Assembly (NCBI GenBank): GCA_003996215.1
Contig: QJPP01000817.1
Coordinates: forward strand, 186,001 to 250,000
Source of the DNA: Jaltomata sinuosa
Lineage: Eukaryota; Streptophyta; Magnoliopsida; Solanales; Solanaceae
Length of the DNA stretch: 64,000 bases
Direction of reading: 5' to 3'
Numbering within the stretch: the first letter of the stretch is position 1; each line of letters starts with the position of its first letter. Below the pieces are notes generated by a model. It saw nothing but the letters and a program-made list of their open reading frames with translations, searched no databases and was not told where the DNA came from. Of the stretch, positions 11,948 through 23,610 are shown piece by piece. Both the position numbers and the translations under genes were made by a program.

Positions 11948-13452
11948 GTGTACAGGCCTAAGCTGCCTAAGATCATATCATTTGTCCAGGCTAGAAAGTT
12001 AGTGGGAAGGGTATGTTTGGCCTTCTTGGATCATCTCCGGGATGATAGTGTGGAGTCACCATCGATTGAGTCAGTTTTGGTAGTTTCTGAGTTTCAGGAG
12101 GTGTTTCTGGCGGATTTGTCTGGCATGTCTCCGAACAGATACATTGACTTTTGTATAGACTTGGAGCTGGGAACTTGCCCAATTTCGATTCCTTCTTATC
12201 GCATGGCCCTGACAGAGTTGAGAGAACTTAAGACTCAGCTTCAGAAACTCTTAGATAAGGGTTTTATTCATCCCAATTCTTCACCTTGGGGTGCTCCGGT
12301 TTTGTTTGTGAAAAAGAAGGATGGTAGTATGAGGATGTGTATAGACTACAGGCAACTGAACAAGGTCACCATCCAAAATAAGTACCCTTTACCTCGCATA
12401 GATGACCTCTTTGACCAGTTGCAGGGTGCGTCTGTATTTTCAAAAATTAACTTAAGGTCAGGGTACCATCGGCTAAAGATTAGGCCTGAGGACATCCCTA
12501 AGACAATATTTCAGACTTGATATGGGCATTATGAGTTCCTAGTGATATCATTTGGGTTGACCAATGCGCCGACGACATTTATGAATTTGATGAATGGGGT
12601 ATTCAAAGCTTATCTGGATTTGTTCATCATTGTGTTTATTGATGACATTTTGATTTACTCCAAGAGTAAGGAGGAGCATGCTGAGCATCTTCGTATTGTT
12701 TTAGACATCTTGAAGCACCAGAAATTATATGCCAAGTTTTCCAAGTGTGAATTTTGGTTGACTTCAGTCGCTTTCTTAGGGCACATGGTGTTGGAAAAGG
12801 GGGTAATGGTGGATCCCCAAAAGATTGAGGTAGTTAAGAGTCGGGTCTGGCCTAGCTCTATGACTGAGGTTAGGAGTTTTGTAGGGCTTGCAGTCTACTA
12901 TCGCAGGTTTGTCAAGGATTTTGCATCTATCGCTACTCACTTGTTAAGGTTGCCTCAGAAGGTGGTACCATTTCTATGGTCCAAAAAGTGTGAGGAGAGC
13001 TCCCAAAAGCTCAAGACACTTCTTACCACAACTTTCATTCTAACATTGCCAGTTGAAGGTAAGAATTTCATTGTGTATTGTGATGCTTCATATTCGGGTT
13101 TGGGTGTTGTGTTAATGCAGGACAGGAATGTCATAGCATATGCTTCAAGGCAGTTGAAGCCTCAAGAGAAGAATTACCCAACTCATGACTTGGAGTTGGC
13201 AGCGGTGGTCTTTGCAGTTAAGATTTGGAGGCACTACCTCTATGGTGTCAAGTGCGAAGTGTTCACAGACCATCACAGTTTGCATCATGTGTTTACTCAG
13301 AAGGACTTAAATTTGAGGCAGATGAGGTGGATAGAGTTGTTCAAGGATTACGATGTGACCATCCGGGTAAGGCTAATATGATGGCAGATGCATTGAGCCA
13401 AAAAATAATCAGCATGGGCAACTTGGCTTGTTTGGGGTGTCCAAAAGACCAC
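11948..13452 (+). pseudogene. Reverse transcriptase and RNase H of element B
   Basis: RT motifs appear in order: PSYRMA, the substrate loop VKKKDGSMRMCIDYRQLN, KINLRSGYH (the usual Asp is Asn), and the catalytic FIDD at 12635-12646. RNase H follows with its acidic residues in YCDASYSG, DLELAAV and FTDHHSL. Damage: a TGA at 12518-12520 just before YGHYEF, and a frame change near 13370 where a few bases are missing before the HPGKAN segment. The frame then runs through MMADALSQK to GVSKRPL and is cut at 13453 by element C. The reading resumes at 17860 as LAKEIRALESKF, so the two halves are one gene. Confidence 0.9.
13448..13452 (+). repeat. Target-site duplication of element C, left copy
   Basis: ACCAC sits directly before the TGTTGCATCC end of the LTR and again at 17855-17859 directly after the GATCA end. 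Removing one copy plus the insert restores the pol reading frame of element B across the junction, which confirms the insertion point. Confidence 0.92.
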
Positions 13453-14971
13453 TGTTGCATCCCAAGCGCACACGCAAGTGTACATGGTCGCGCAAGTAAT
13501 AAAGTAGCTCTTGTGAGCCGAATATCAATCCCACAGGGACGTGTGCTTAGAAAATGATCTAACTTAATTAATACTATTGATGTTTAACAAATGTGATTTG
13601 TAACCAAGAATTGAACTTTATTTTATAACTAAAAACTAGAATTAACGAAGATATGTAAATAGGATTGTAGATAATATATGGAGAAGCCCAGGGTCGAGGC
13701 ATTTACAACACATTCATGCTTAACTATGATTTCTAGCCAGTATTGGTATTCATCGTGATCGTTGCTATACGGGGTTGATATTATAACCCCGGAATGGTCA
13801 TCCTCTAAGTCATCTACCCAAATTAATCTCACAACTACATCATTGAGCGGGGATGTGAGTCTTTAACTTGGATGCATTCATCTATCTTCCCATTTTATTA
13901 ACCAAGTGGGGCATTTAGGTATATCTCTATCCTAACCGCAAATAACTCTTTATAGTTGCTAACTAACAACAAAATATATGATCCACACTTCCTACGTTCT
14001 TCATTTCATCTCTTAACTCCTATGGTCAATTCGTTTTGAGACTTAGATGTATCCTAAAGTTTATGACTCTTTAGAATAAGTAAAACAAGAACGTAAGAAT
14101 AATCACATGACATGATAAAAAATAAACCAACTAAATAACCATAATCAATAAATCATGGTGTAGCCTCAACCCTAGAACGAGGGTGTTTAGCCACTCATAA
14201 TCTAATTTGTGATTACAAGATTGATGTAGTTCATACAAGAATTAAGTAAAGAAAAAGTAGAGAATAAGAACCCTAAGGCAACCTTCTCCTTGTTTTTTCC
14301 AATCCTAAGTCGTCCAAAGATGTTTACAATTGAAACTAGGTGTCCTATTTATAGTGTGGGATAATTTTCACTCATTGGGAATAGCCAGCGTGACACGCCA
14401 CTCATCACAGAGACTAGGCAGCATGTCACGCTTCTCATAGCCCTAACCAGCTGGCATGACACATCCCCAATGTGCCAAGCCTCTGGAATTGGCAGCTTTA
14501 AGGCTTCCCACCTCCGTGTCACGCTGAACATAACAGAGGCTAGCCTCCGTGGCACGGGGGTGGTTCTTGACGTCCTATTTTCTCCTCCAACACAATCTTT
14601 TCACCTTATTTTGTGTCCCAATGGTTTGTAGCATGTTTGTAGGCTTCAATTAGATTCCATAACTCCTCCAAAGGTTTCCTACAATATCTCACAACACACA
14701 TTAGTTCACATGACACAAATAAAGCTCCTCAAAGTACGCTAGAATAGGCATAGCTCAAGCTAGCAACACTAGTTTCCTCGTTTAAACTCTATTTGATTTT
14801 TTTTGCTTCATTACTTGCATTAATTGCACCCTAACCCCTATAAGCAAGCATGTTAGCCACAAAGTACAACCTTTACATACTATATACCTCAATAGTACAT
14901 CAATTTATCCTCAAAACTAAGATAAATGTGCATAGATAATGACATTTGGAGTATAAATACGCCTAATATCA
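13453..14971 (-). repeat. 3' LTR of element C (complete)
   Basis: 1519 bp. On the minus strand it begins TGATATTAGGCG and ends GGGATGCAACA. The part from 13945 to the right end is repeated at 16831-17854 with only scattered differences, so the insertion is fairly young compared with its decayed host. Confidence 0.88.
14346..14353 (-). promoter_or_regulatory. TATA box in the LTR of element C
   Basis: Minus strand reads CTATAAATAGGAC, a canonical plant TATA box. The other LTR has the altered form TATAAATG at 17231-17238, so the copy that would have driven the element (the right one) is weakened. Confidence 0.6.
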
Positions 14972-14984
14972 CCACCCCACACTT
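14972..14984 (-). other. Polypurine tract of element C
   Basis: Minus strand AAGTGTGGGGTGG directly abuts the TGATATT start of the LTR, the position used to prime plus-strand synthesis. Two further look-alikes lie inside the element at 16524-16540 and about 16642-16655. Confidence 0.75.
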
Positions 14985-16830
14985 AAAGTCTTGTTAATCC
15001 TCGAACAACTATCTACACTAATCACAATCAAGGAAGACTTCATTAACAGTAAGACACTCATGCTAGAATGACAACGACCACAAGAATAACAAGTTTTACA
15101 TTCGGTACAACATATTACAACTAGAATCACATGAATGCTACTTAAAGACTTCCTAGCCTCAAGAATTGACTCTTATTCGTTGACAAACTCATACATAATA
15201 CTCAACAAAGAGATCATATAAGACACCTATCTATCATCAAACAAGCACCCTCACCACAAGAGAGTTACCCATATTCACTCACACATATCATAAAAATGGG
15301 TGTAGGAATCAAATTTCGCTCACTCTCACAAAGAATTTACATGTCACATAAGATGAACCATAGGCTTGCCTGTAGTGTAGTACTCCACTAATGTCAGAGT
15401 GTCAAAGCTCAATATCAAGTAGGACTTTAAGGGTTGTAATGTAGGCTAAGGGACAGTTATGGACTATTTGGTCAAGAATAATGACTATCTTCCCTAAGCG
15501 CTTTGATACATCACACTTTTCATTTAATCTCATCTCCAACCAACCTATTTTACACCATTATTATCTTCCCAGCTTTCTTTTGTTTTCCCCATCTTATTAC
15601 ACTAGCTTACACCTTATTAATAAGGAGTATTTGCTATCAATACACGATTCAATCTTTCTTTCATTCCATTACTCCCTACCAACCAACACATAAACATTTT
15701 CAACACACCAAAAGTTATTTCCTGGGGGATTCAATTTCATTTTTCCTTCCTCAATCTTACACTCCTTACATCTTAATTTCTCAACTAAAGCACTTAGGAG
15801 TTTTGAATCAAATTGCGGGTAATTGAAAGAAAGGAATAGGCTATACATGAGGCTACCAAAGAATAGGCTAAGAACTCAATGGGACTAGCTAAGGTCATGC
15901 ACAAAGGGTAGATAGAGAGGGTATAAAACATGGCTATCAAAGAAATGCCTATATCATCTCTCCTAAACTCAACATTCTTTATTTCGCTTTGCAAACACAC
16001 AGGGAAAGTTCTAGATACCAAAATGCAATCATGGAATAATAAAATCCTCACTCACACATGGCACATGTTCAAATCAAGTAGGCTACTTATAGACTCTCAA
16101 CCAAGCAATCACATGAATTCACATTTAAGCCAACATCACACAAGAGTCAAATAAAAGAGCCTAGGTATCTCACAATAGTTATTCAATTTTCCAAATCATA
16201 CCATAGAGTTAAACACCAACTTGCAACAAGTAGTCGTGTGTAGCACCTAGAAAGAGCATCTCTAATTACTTCTAATAACAAAAAAAATTAATTTACTCCT
16301 AAAAATAAAAAATAATACTGGGTTCAAAGCGCTCCCCCATAAAAGAACTGAAAAGAAAAACCGAGTGATGGGTAAAGTGTGCTTCTATTAAACAGACCAA
16401 ACACAAAACAAAACAAACAAATACAAAATCTTTTTGTAATTTTTTTCAATTTAATCAAGAACTTGCAAATAAATAAAACTAGACACCCTATAGCGCACTT
16501 CACCCTAAATAATTCATAAGATTCCCACCCCACACTTAAATTCGTACTTTGTCCCCAAAGTATAAATTAAACGTAAAGTTAGAAATACTCCCTGAGGCCT
16601 CTAGGCCTAGCTAGTAGCATCAAATTCATCAAAGGGGTCTGAAGGACCCCACACTTAGTGTTTTCTATGCTCCTTAGCTTAGATCTCATATACTCAGACT
16701 TCCCTTTAACCTGTCGACACAACAAAAACAACACCAAGGGTGATACTAAAAAATAATAACAAAAAGAATAAAACTACTACCTTAACTTGGGTTGCCTCCC
16801 AAGCAGCGCCTGATTTACCATCGCGACACG
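14985..16830 (-). other. Internal region of element C, no coding capacity
   Basis: 1.85 kb without gag or pol motifs in any frame. A second tract-like CCCACCCCACACTTAAA lies at 16524, next to TTTGTCCCCAAAG, and a third at about 16642. CCTCCCAAGCAGCGCC at 16796 precedes the truncated LTR. There are no paired internal ORFs, so mobilisation would have needed proteins from a relative. Confidence 0.7.
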
Positions 16831-17854
16831 ACTCTTTATAGTTGCTAACTAACAACAAAAGATATGACCCACACTTTCTACGTTCTTCATTCCATCTCTT
16901 AACTCCTATGGTCAATTCGTTTTGAGACTTAGATGTATCCTAAAGTTTATGACTCTTTAGAATAAGTATAACAAGAACGTAAGAATAATCACATGACATG
17001 ATAAAAAATAAACCAACTAAATAACCATAATCAATAAATCATGGTGTAGCCTCAACCCTAGAACTAGGGTGTTTAGCCACTCATAATCTAATTTGTGATT
17101 ACAAGATTGATGTAGTTCATACAAGAATTAAGTAAAGAAAAAGTAGAGAATAAGACCCCTAAGGCAACCTCTCCTTGTGTTTTCCAATCCTAAGTCGTCC
17201 AAAGATGTTTACAATTGAAACTAGGTGTCCCATTTATAGTGTGGGATAATTTTCACTCGTTGGGAATAACCAGCGTGACACGCCACTCATCACAGAGACT
17301 AGGCAGCATGTCACGATGCTCATAGCCCTAACCAGCTGGCATGACACATCCCCAATGCGCCAAGCCTCTGGAAATGGCAGCTTTAAGCTTCCCACCTCCG
17401 TGTCACGCTGAACATAACAGAGGCTAGCCTCCGTGGCACGGGGAGGTTCTTGACGTCCTATTTTCTCCTCCAACACAATCTTTTCACCTTATTTTGTGTC
17501 CCAATGATTTGTAGCATGTTTGTAGGCTTCAATTAGCTTCCATAAATCCTCCAAAGTTCTCCTATAATACCTCACAACACACATTATTTCACATGAAACA
17601 AATAAAGCTCATCAAAGTACGCTAGAATAGGCATAGCTCAAGCTAGCAACACTAGTTTCCTAGTTTAAACTATATTTGATCGTTTTGCTTCGTTACTTGC
17701 GTTAATTACACCCTAACCACTATAAGTAAGTACGTTAGCCACAAAGTACACCCTTTACACACTATATACCTCAATATTACATCAAATTATCCTCAAAACT
17801 AAGCTAAACGTGGATAGATAATGACACTTAGGAGTATAAATATGCCTAAGATCA
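16831..17854 (-). repeat. 5' LTR of element C, lacking its U5 end
   Basis: Matches 13945-14971 of the other LTR and ends in GATCA just before the right ACCAC. The 492 bp that should follow on the minus strand, and the primer site, are missing. A deletion therefore joined internal text ending CGCGACACG to the middle of this LTR. Confidence 0.85.
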
Positions 17855-17859
17855 ACCAC

Positions 17860-18980
17860 TGGCTAAGGAGATTCGGGCTCTAGAATCTAAGTTCATGCAA
17901 TTGGGCATCCCAGAGCAGGGTGGGTTGTTGGCCAGTATTAAGGTCAAATCCATATTCATAGGAGAAATAAAGGCCAGGCAGTTTCAGGATGCACAATTGA
18001 ACAAGCTTCGGATCAAGGTAGTATCTAGAGAGTCCAGAGACGTCATGTTGGGCGTTGATGGGGTAATGAGCTTCAGGGGAGGACTTGTGTTCCTTTGGTT
18101 GATGACATAATTCATAAAGTGTTGGCAGATACTCATGGTTCACGGTATTCAATTCATCCGGGCATAACCAAAATGTACCGGGACTTGAGGCAACTTTATT
18201 GGTGGCCAGGGATGAAAAGGGACATAGCTGATTATGTGTCCAAGTGTCAGAAATGTCAGCAGGTCAAGTATGAGCACCAAAGGCCTGTAGGATTGCTTCA
18301 AAGAATGCCCATTTTCCAGTGAAAGTGTGAGAGGATAGCCATGGACTTCGTGGTGGGTCTTCCTAAGATCCTGGAAAAGTATGACTCTATCTGGGTCATT
18401 GTGTACAGGCTGATCAAGTCTGCTCATTTCATTCCGGTCAGGGTGGACTATAATTCATAGCAGTTGGCTAAGGTATATGTTAAGGTGATCGTGAAACTGC
18501 ACAGAGTGCCACTCTCAATCATTTCAGAGAGCGGTACTCAGTATACCTCCAGATTCTGGGATAAGTTACACGAAGAGTTGGGCACTCAACTCACTTTCAG
18601 CACGTCATTTCATTCTCAGACATACGGTCAGTAAGAGAGGATGATCCAGGTATTAGAAGACATGCTGAGAGCATGTGTAATTGACTTTGGGGGTCATTAG
18701 GACCAATTTCTACCATTTTGCTAGTTCTCCTACAACAACAACTACCACTCTAGTATCAATATGACACTGTTTGAGGCACTATATGGGAGGGAATGTAGAT
18801 CACATATAGAGTGGTTCGAGGCAAGCAATGTGAAATCCTTGGGAGTGGACTTAGTAAGGAAAGCTAAGGAAAAGGTGAGGGGAATTCAAACTAAGTTGCT
18901 AGCATCTCAAAGCAGGCAGAAAGAGTACGTGGATAGAAAGGAAAGAGACATGGATTTTCAGGTTGGTGAGCAAGTGTTAT
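17860..18980 (+). pseudogene. Integrase of element B (catalytic residues lost)
   Basis: Pol continues after element C: linker, then the HHCC zinc-binding domain (HGSRYSIHPG then CQKCQQ), then the catalytic core (WERI-like start, AMDFVVGLPK, SAHFIPVRVDY, STSFHSQTYGQ). The DDE triad is broken: the first Asp is Tyr (TAC, 18404-18406) and the second is Glu (GAG, 18527-18529), while the Glu (18635-18637) remains but follows a TAA stop. More stops occur at about 18320, 18460, 18699 and 18720, with a frame change near 18080. The C-terminal domain stops at VGEQVL, where element D begins. Confidence 0.9.
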
Positions 18981-19789
18981 ACTTGTCATTACCAGACATC
19001 TATGCCCATACTCAAACTACCATCCCCTTACCCTAATTAACTACTATGACTCAACAACCCGGAGTAAACCCTACTACTTAGTGATGTAGACCACACCCGT
19101 CGTATCACCACCTACTAGTACAAAACCACCCCAATGAACACCAGGTCCATACTCGACAAGTAACAACAGCCAATGCTATAACCAGAACACAAGTCTCTTC
19201 CTTAGCTTATCAACAACACATAACAAGTCTAACTGACATTGACAATTCTCAGTGACAACAAACATGTATCCTCTTTATATAACCCAGACCAAACAAGGAT
19301 CCCTAGGTCATCATCAATGCCAATAACATACGACCTCGGTTAACAAAAAAAACACCTTGTCACTTAAGCACACTAACTCGGCCCTTCAAGGACCAACTAT
19401 AAACCACATAATAATAATTCTCGGCCTTCTCAGGAACCCAATATGTGAAGAACAATAAGTAACAATTAGACCCGTAATAATACAATTCCAGACTCTCAGT
19501 ATTCCTTCAAAACTTATCCACCACAGGGAATAGATTCAACAACGAACTTAAATGATGAGCAAGTAACAATAGTATATACCCTTTTTATCCTTCCCGAACT
19601 GACCAAGGATCGCTATACCAACACCTAGTGTTAACAGGCAATTCCCAGTCCACACCCAGACCATCCGCACATTTAAGTGTACCAACCCGTCCTCTCAAGG
19701 ACCAATATAATCAATTACAGATTCAAGAATACAACCCGGTCCACTCATGGAACCATTGAAAGAATACAATCAATGCAAGTAAATCAAAC

Positions 19790-19980
19790 CTGTACCAGGC
19801 GTAGTACTTGAGAAATCGATATAGAACCTGTACCAAGCATGGTACCCAAGCCAACCATTAGTATCCCGTACCAGGCGTGGTACCCGAGTGAACTGAATAG
19901 TATCCCATACCAAGCATGGTACCCGAGCTAACCAATAAGTATCCTGTACCAGGCATGGTACCCAAGCCAACCGAATGTCA
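19790..19980. repeat. About 40-bp tandem repeat built on GTACCAGGC palindromes
   Basis: GTACCAGGCGTGGTACCCGA and close variants recur five times at about 40-bp spacing, separated by AACCAATAGTATCC-like text. Each core is nearly self-complementary (GGTACC at its end). The same array occurs at 25185-25370. Confidence 0.85.
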
Positions 19981-20909
19981 TACCAAATCAAATCAATCAA
20001 CAAACAATGAACAACAACATACTTGTAAACCAATAAGCAACAAACCAGTTCACTTCACAAGACTGATAACCAGATAAGTAGACATTCATAAACTCATTCC
20101 CTAAGCATTTAACTCACACAATACTAAGCGATAGTAGATGCACACATATTGCATATTAGGGAATCAACAACCTTCACCTACCCTACCTCGAGTACATAAA
20201 CTCAACCTTGAATCCCGTTCAAAGACTAAACCCTCGTTCACCCCTTAACATATACTAGTAGATACACCCATTCCGAACCCTTCTCCTAATATCGAAATAC
20301 AATATGGGGAAGACCTTCCCTAACCTTTGTAATTCAACCATTCTAATCATTCTACCATTTTATATCAAATCATTTTTGGAGCTCCATTTTTATAGTCATT
20401 TACTATGCAAAGTCTTTTCGGTTCACCGAACCTTCTCAACACTCTAGTCCCTGGATTCTATCATCGTACAACCCATAATAGTCACAAACAACCCAAAATA
20501 TGATAACATATTATCCCAACTCAGTCATTTTCTAATTCAACCCAATCCAAACACAAAAATCTTCCAGACTCCGTGCCCGAAGGCCTAAACATGGATTCCC
20601 CTTTTCACCTATACAATAAATACAAAATAAAAGCAGGTCAACCTACTCAATGAAAGAAAATCTAGACTACCTGGACACCATACAGCTGCACAATACATTT
20701 TCTAGCTCCGTGAAGGCGTTCCCTGATGGATGACAGGCCCTAAATCTATGGTTTCACATCCTTTTAGCCGGAATCTTCCCTCCTCATGGCTCCTAAGCCT
20801 TAGAGCAGCCTAGAAGGGTTCTTAGAGTAACCCTCATCTGTTTTTTGGGCTGAATGGTAGAGAATGAAATTATAAAACCTATTTTTGAGTTTTTTGATCT
20901 CGTAACTCC

Positions 20910-21035
20910 GCTATAGCGATATCGTCGTAGCGGAACCGACCGCTACAGCGGTGGTGACCGATGTTGACTTCTACTATAGCAGTAATTTCTCTGCTATAGC
21001 AAAGGTTGCGATAGCATTGTGTCAATCGCTATAGC
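20910..21035. repeat. Cluster of CGCTATAGCGG palindromes
   Basis: CCGCTATAGCGG-type 10- to 12-bp palindromes recur every 15-30 bp. Equivalent clusters lie at 26296-26445 and 27538-27690 in the other LTRs, and a partial one at about 22425-22455. Confidence 0.85.
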
Positions 21036-21412
21036 GGTTGACATGAGACAGAAAGTTGTAAAGTTCCCCAAAAGTGTCCATTTCACAACACACTTCAAAT
21101 CTTGACGTTCTGAACTAATCCTTTCACGTCAACTTTGATATTGGGAGTTCTACTCACCCGAATTTACTTCTGAAAAATCCTATGGACTCATTAATGCCTT
21201 AGCTAATGGAAAACTTAGCTCAATCTTAGACATTTTACCGAATCCTTTCCCGGATTGCCCTAGACCTTACCTCGCTCAGAATCTATCTGAGACTAGCCTA
21301 GTCCAAATTTTCCAACTACCCAACCCGAAAGGTTTTCTAACCCGCTCTTCGCATGAATAGCTCACCCATAATGAGGTGTCTTTTAATAATGACTGAACAA
21401 GTTGTTACAATA

Positions 21413-23597
21413 GACACCAATTTACTCATCGTCCATCCCCGAATGATTTCTAAGGTGGAAGAAAAGAACAAGCCAGTCCTTTTAACCTTAACGCTCTATC
21501 TTGACAACGTAAATATAACCTTACGCAAACCACTGAAACTTCCAAATCCCTTGGTGTACCAACCTTAATCATAATTTAATCCACTCCTGCTCTATCAAGA
21601 AATTCCTTTCTTCGAGCTGCACAAGGCTAACTAGATTACCCCTCTCCGAGTGCCCAAGAAATTCGGGGCCTCATCGAAACACCAAAGCAAAAAAAACTCA
21701 ACTAACAAACAAAAACAATTTGTCCATGCCAAAGGGACTAGATCCCACCATGGCGACCTCTTTCCCGCTATACCCAGAGTTCTACTAACCCAAACTCTAT
21801 TCCAGAAGCTTCCTACGGGGTACTGTGCCCCTCACATATCATGGTATCATCTTACTCATATCAACACTATGCCTCGAGATGCCACGTATCTCTAAACCAC
21901 ACAAAGGAAAAAATTTCCATTGGAACCCATCCTAGCTTGAGATTTTTGTCAACTCTCGTCTTAGGGGGAATTCTACTTGAGCACTTATACCCTAACCAAT
22001 GATATAGCAAGCACACCCCCATCACCCAATGAGAAGTGACACCAGGTATTATCATGACCGACTAGAGGGATAACAATGTTAAATAATCTATTTAATAACC
22101 CCACCCCCTCAACCGACCCTACCACTAAGGATCGTTAATAATAAACCAGTCAATAATCACCCTCATGACATAAGCCTATGAGCAGTGTCTAACACTACTC
22201 AGACAATTATGGATCATTTAGACAAATTCTACATGGGTGACTATTCCCATCAATGGTCAATCATAATTTTACCAATACCCCGGGCTACCATATCCACCCT
22301 TTCTTTTTATCGCGCATGGATGCTAAATAATTCATGCAGTAGCTCACAGCTCAATTAGCGATTTAAGATGACCCAGAAATAAAAAATAAAATAGGGAAAA
22401 TAGGACAGGGATTATGCTTTGTCCATCTCGCTATAGCTGCTTGCATACCGCTATGGCGACCCCCAACGGCATCAGCGCAAAAAATTTACTATTCTCTGAA
22501 AAATTCTCTCATTCCCCTTCCCTATTTCCAACATTAATATATGAAATCTCTTTATGGTCTTAAAAGATAACCTCAAGACCAATTTCAACTATGCATAGTT
22601 GAGAATTTAGCACCATATTATCATAAAATCACTTACGAAACACACAAGAACCGTGCACAATAACACATTCCGCTATCGTACACTACTAGTCCCCCTTTTT
22701 CCCTTCTATGATTCCCAAACAATCCTAACAGTCCCGAAACCAGAGCTTCCCCACAGTCATCAACCCCTTTTTGTTTCCCGTTACCATCTATATCAACGGT
22801 AAGTCTATACCCGAATGTAATACAAACCATTCCAATTAAGACATACCGCAATTTATTATTGAAGCAATCACAATTTTAAAGTCAAAATAAATTTCCTTAA
22901 ATCATAATCATGAGTTACCACAAAGACTTTCTTACCACAATTCCCGCTATTAAGCAATAATAGCCCCTTTCCCTGATACTTATTCACATACCAACTATCA
23001 CAAGTATATATATCATTTTCACTTATCATTTTTACCAATAATAAAACCTTGTCCAGCATTTAGCATTCTGTTTTTCACTTGGAATTATAAAAAAAGAATT
23101 CCTTCAATCATTAACACATAACCAAGTTAAAAATCTTCACTAACTACATATTTCAAAGTAATTCAAGCAATTACACACCACACATTCGCAATCATTCAAA
23201 TAATGTAATGCATACAATCACAAGTCTCAAGCTTCAACCCTCAATCAATTAAGTTTCATTGCCTTTTATTCGCTTCATGGATGACCGTTAGCCGATTCAT
23301 CCATACCAGGACAGATACCAATTGGAATCTTCCTAGTTTCAATTTCCCTTGCTTGTTTCACAACAGTCGGAGTTAAATGACATTTTTTTCCTTGTCGAGA
23401 TACCAATTGGAATCGAGATATACCAATTGGACTCAGCTCATACAAGCAAGTAAACAAACTATATGAAAATGAATGAAAGAAGAGAAATATTTCCTAGAAT
23501 GCTTCATAGCTTCCCAAAGATTAGATGCAGACGTCAACGCACCAATCTGCGACACTCTATTTGACATTTTGCTCTTGTATTGGGAGACCGTAACATA
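21413..23597 (-). other. Interior of element D, no recognisable genes
   Basis: The first 60 bases beside the 3' LTR (CATCGTCCATCCCCGAATGA on the plus strand) match, in reverse, the text just upstream of element B's 3' LTR at 27120-27180, so this end is a true internal 3' region. The remainder shows no gag, protease, RT or integrase motif in six frames. A partial CGCTATAGC cluster near 22430 suggests that LTR-like sequence has been folded in. Non-autonomous or internally deleted. Confidence 0.6.
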
Positions 23598-23610
23598 GGC
23601 CCTGATACCA
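23598..23610 (-). other. Primer binding site of element D
   Basis: Minus strand TGGTATCAGGGCC differs from the initiator-Met site TGGTATCAGAGC by one base. It lies two bases inside the LTR end GGGTCGTGACA and fixes the orientation of the element. Confidence 0.8.

Larger units (their letters stand above)
13453..17854 (-). mobile_element. Element C: non-autonomous LTR element inside pol of B
   Basis: A 4402-bp insert bounded by TG and CA with the 5-bp duplication ACCAC. It has a full left LTR (13453-14971) and a partial right LTR (16831-17854) that are near-identical over about 1.02 kb. Two features set the minus orientation: a purine-rich tract ending exactly at the left LTR (AAGTGTGGGGTGG on the minus strand, 14972-14984), and a TATAAATAGG promoter box on the minus strand of the LTR. 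The internal part (14985-16830) has no ORF with retroviral motifs. The style of the tract and of the GCCTCCCAAGCAGCGCC text resembles Ogre/Tat-related elements. Confidence 0.85.
18981..21412 (-). repeat. 3' LTR of element D, truncated at its end
   Basis: Aligns by eye along its whole length with 24368-26819, starting at ACTTGTCATTACC in both. The missing part corresponds to 23613-24367 of the other copy. It contains the 40-bp GTACC repeat (19790-19980) and the CTATAGCGG palindrome cluster (20910-21035). Confidence 0.85.

Noticed and set aside
22058..22085. AGAGGGATAACAATG resembling a homing endonuclease target
   Set aside because: Only a partial match in an LTR-element interior, with no endonuclease gene nearby.
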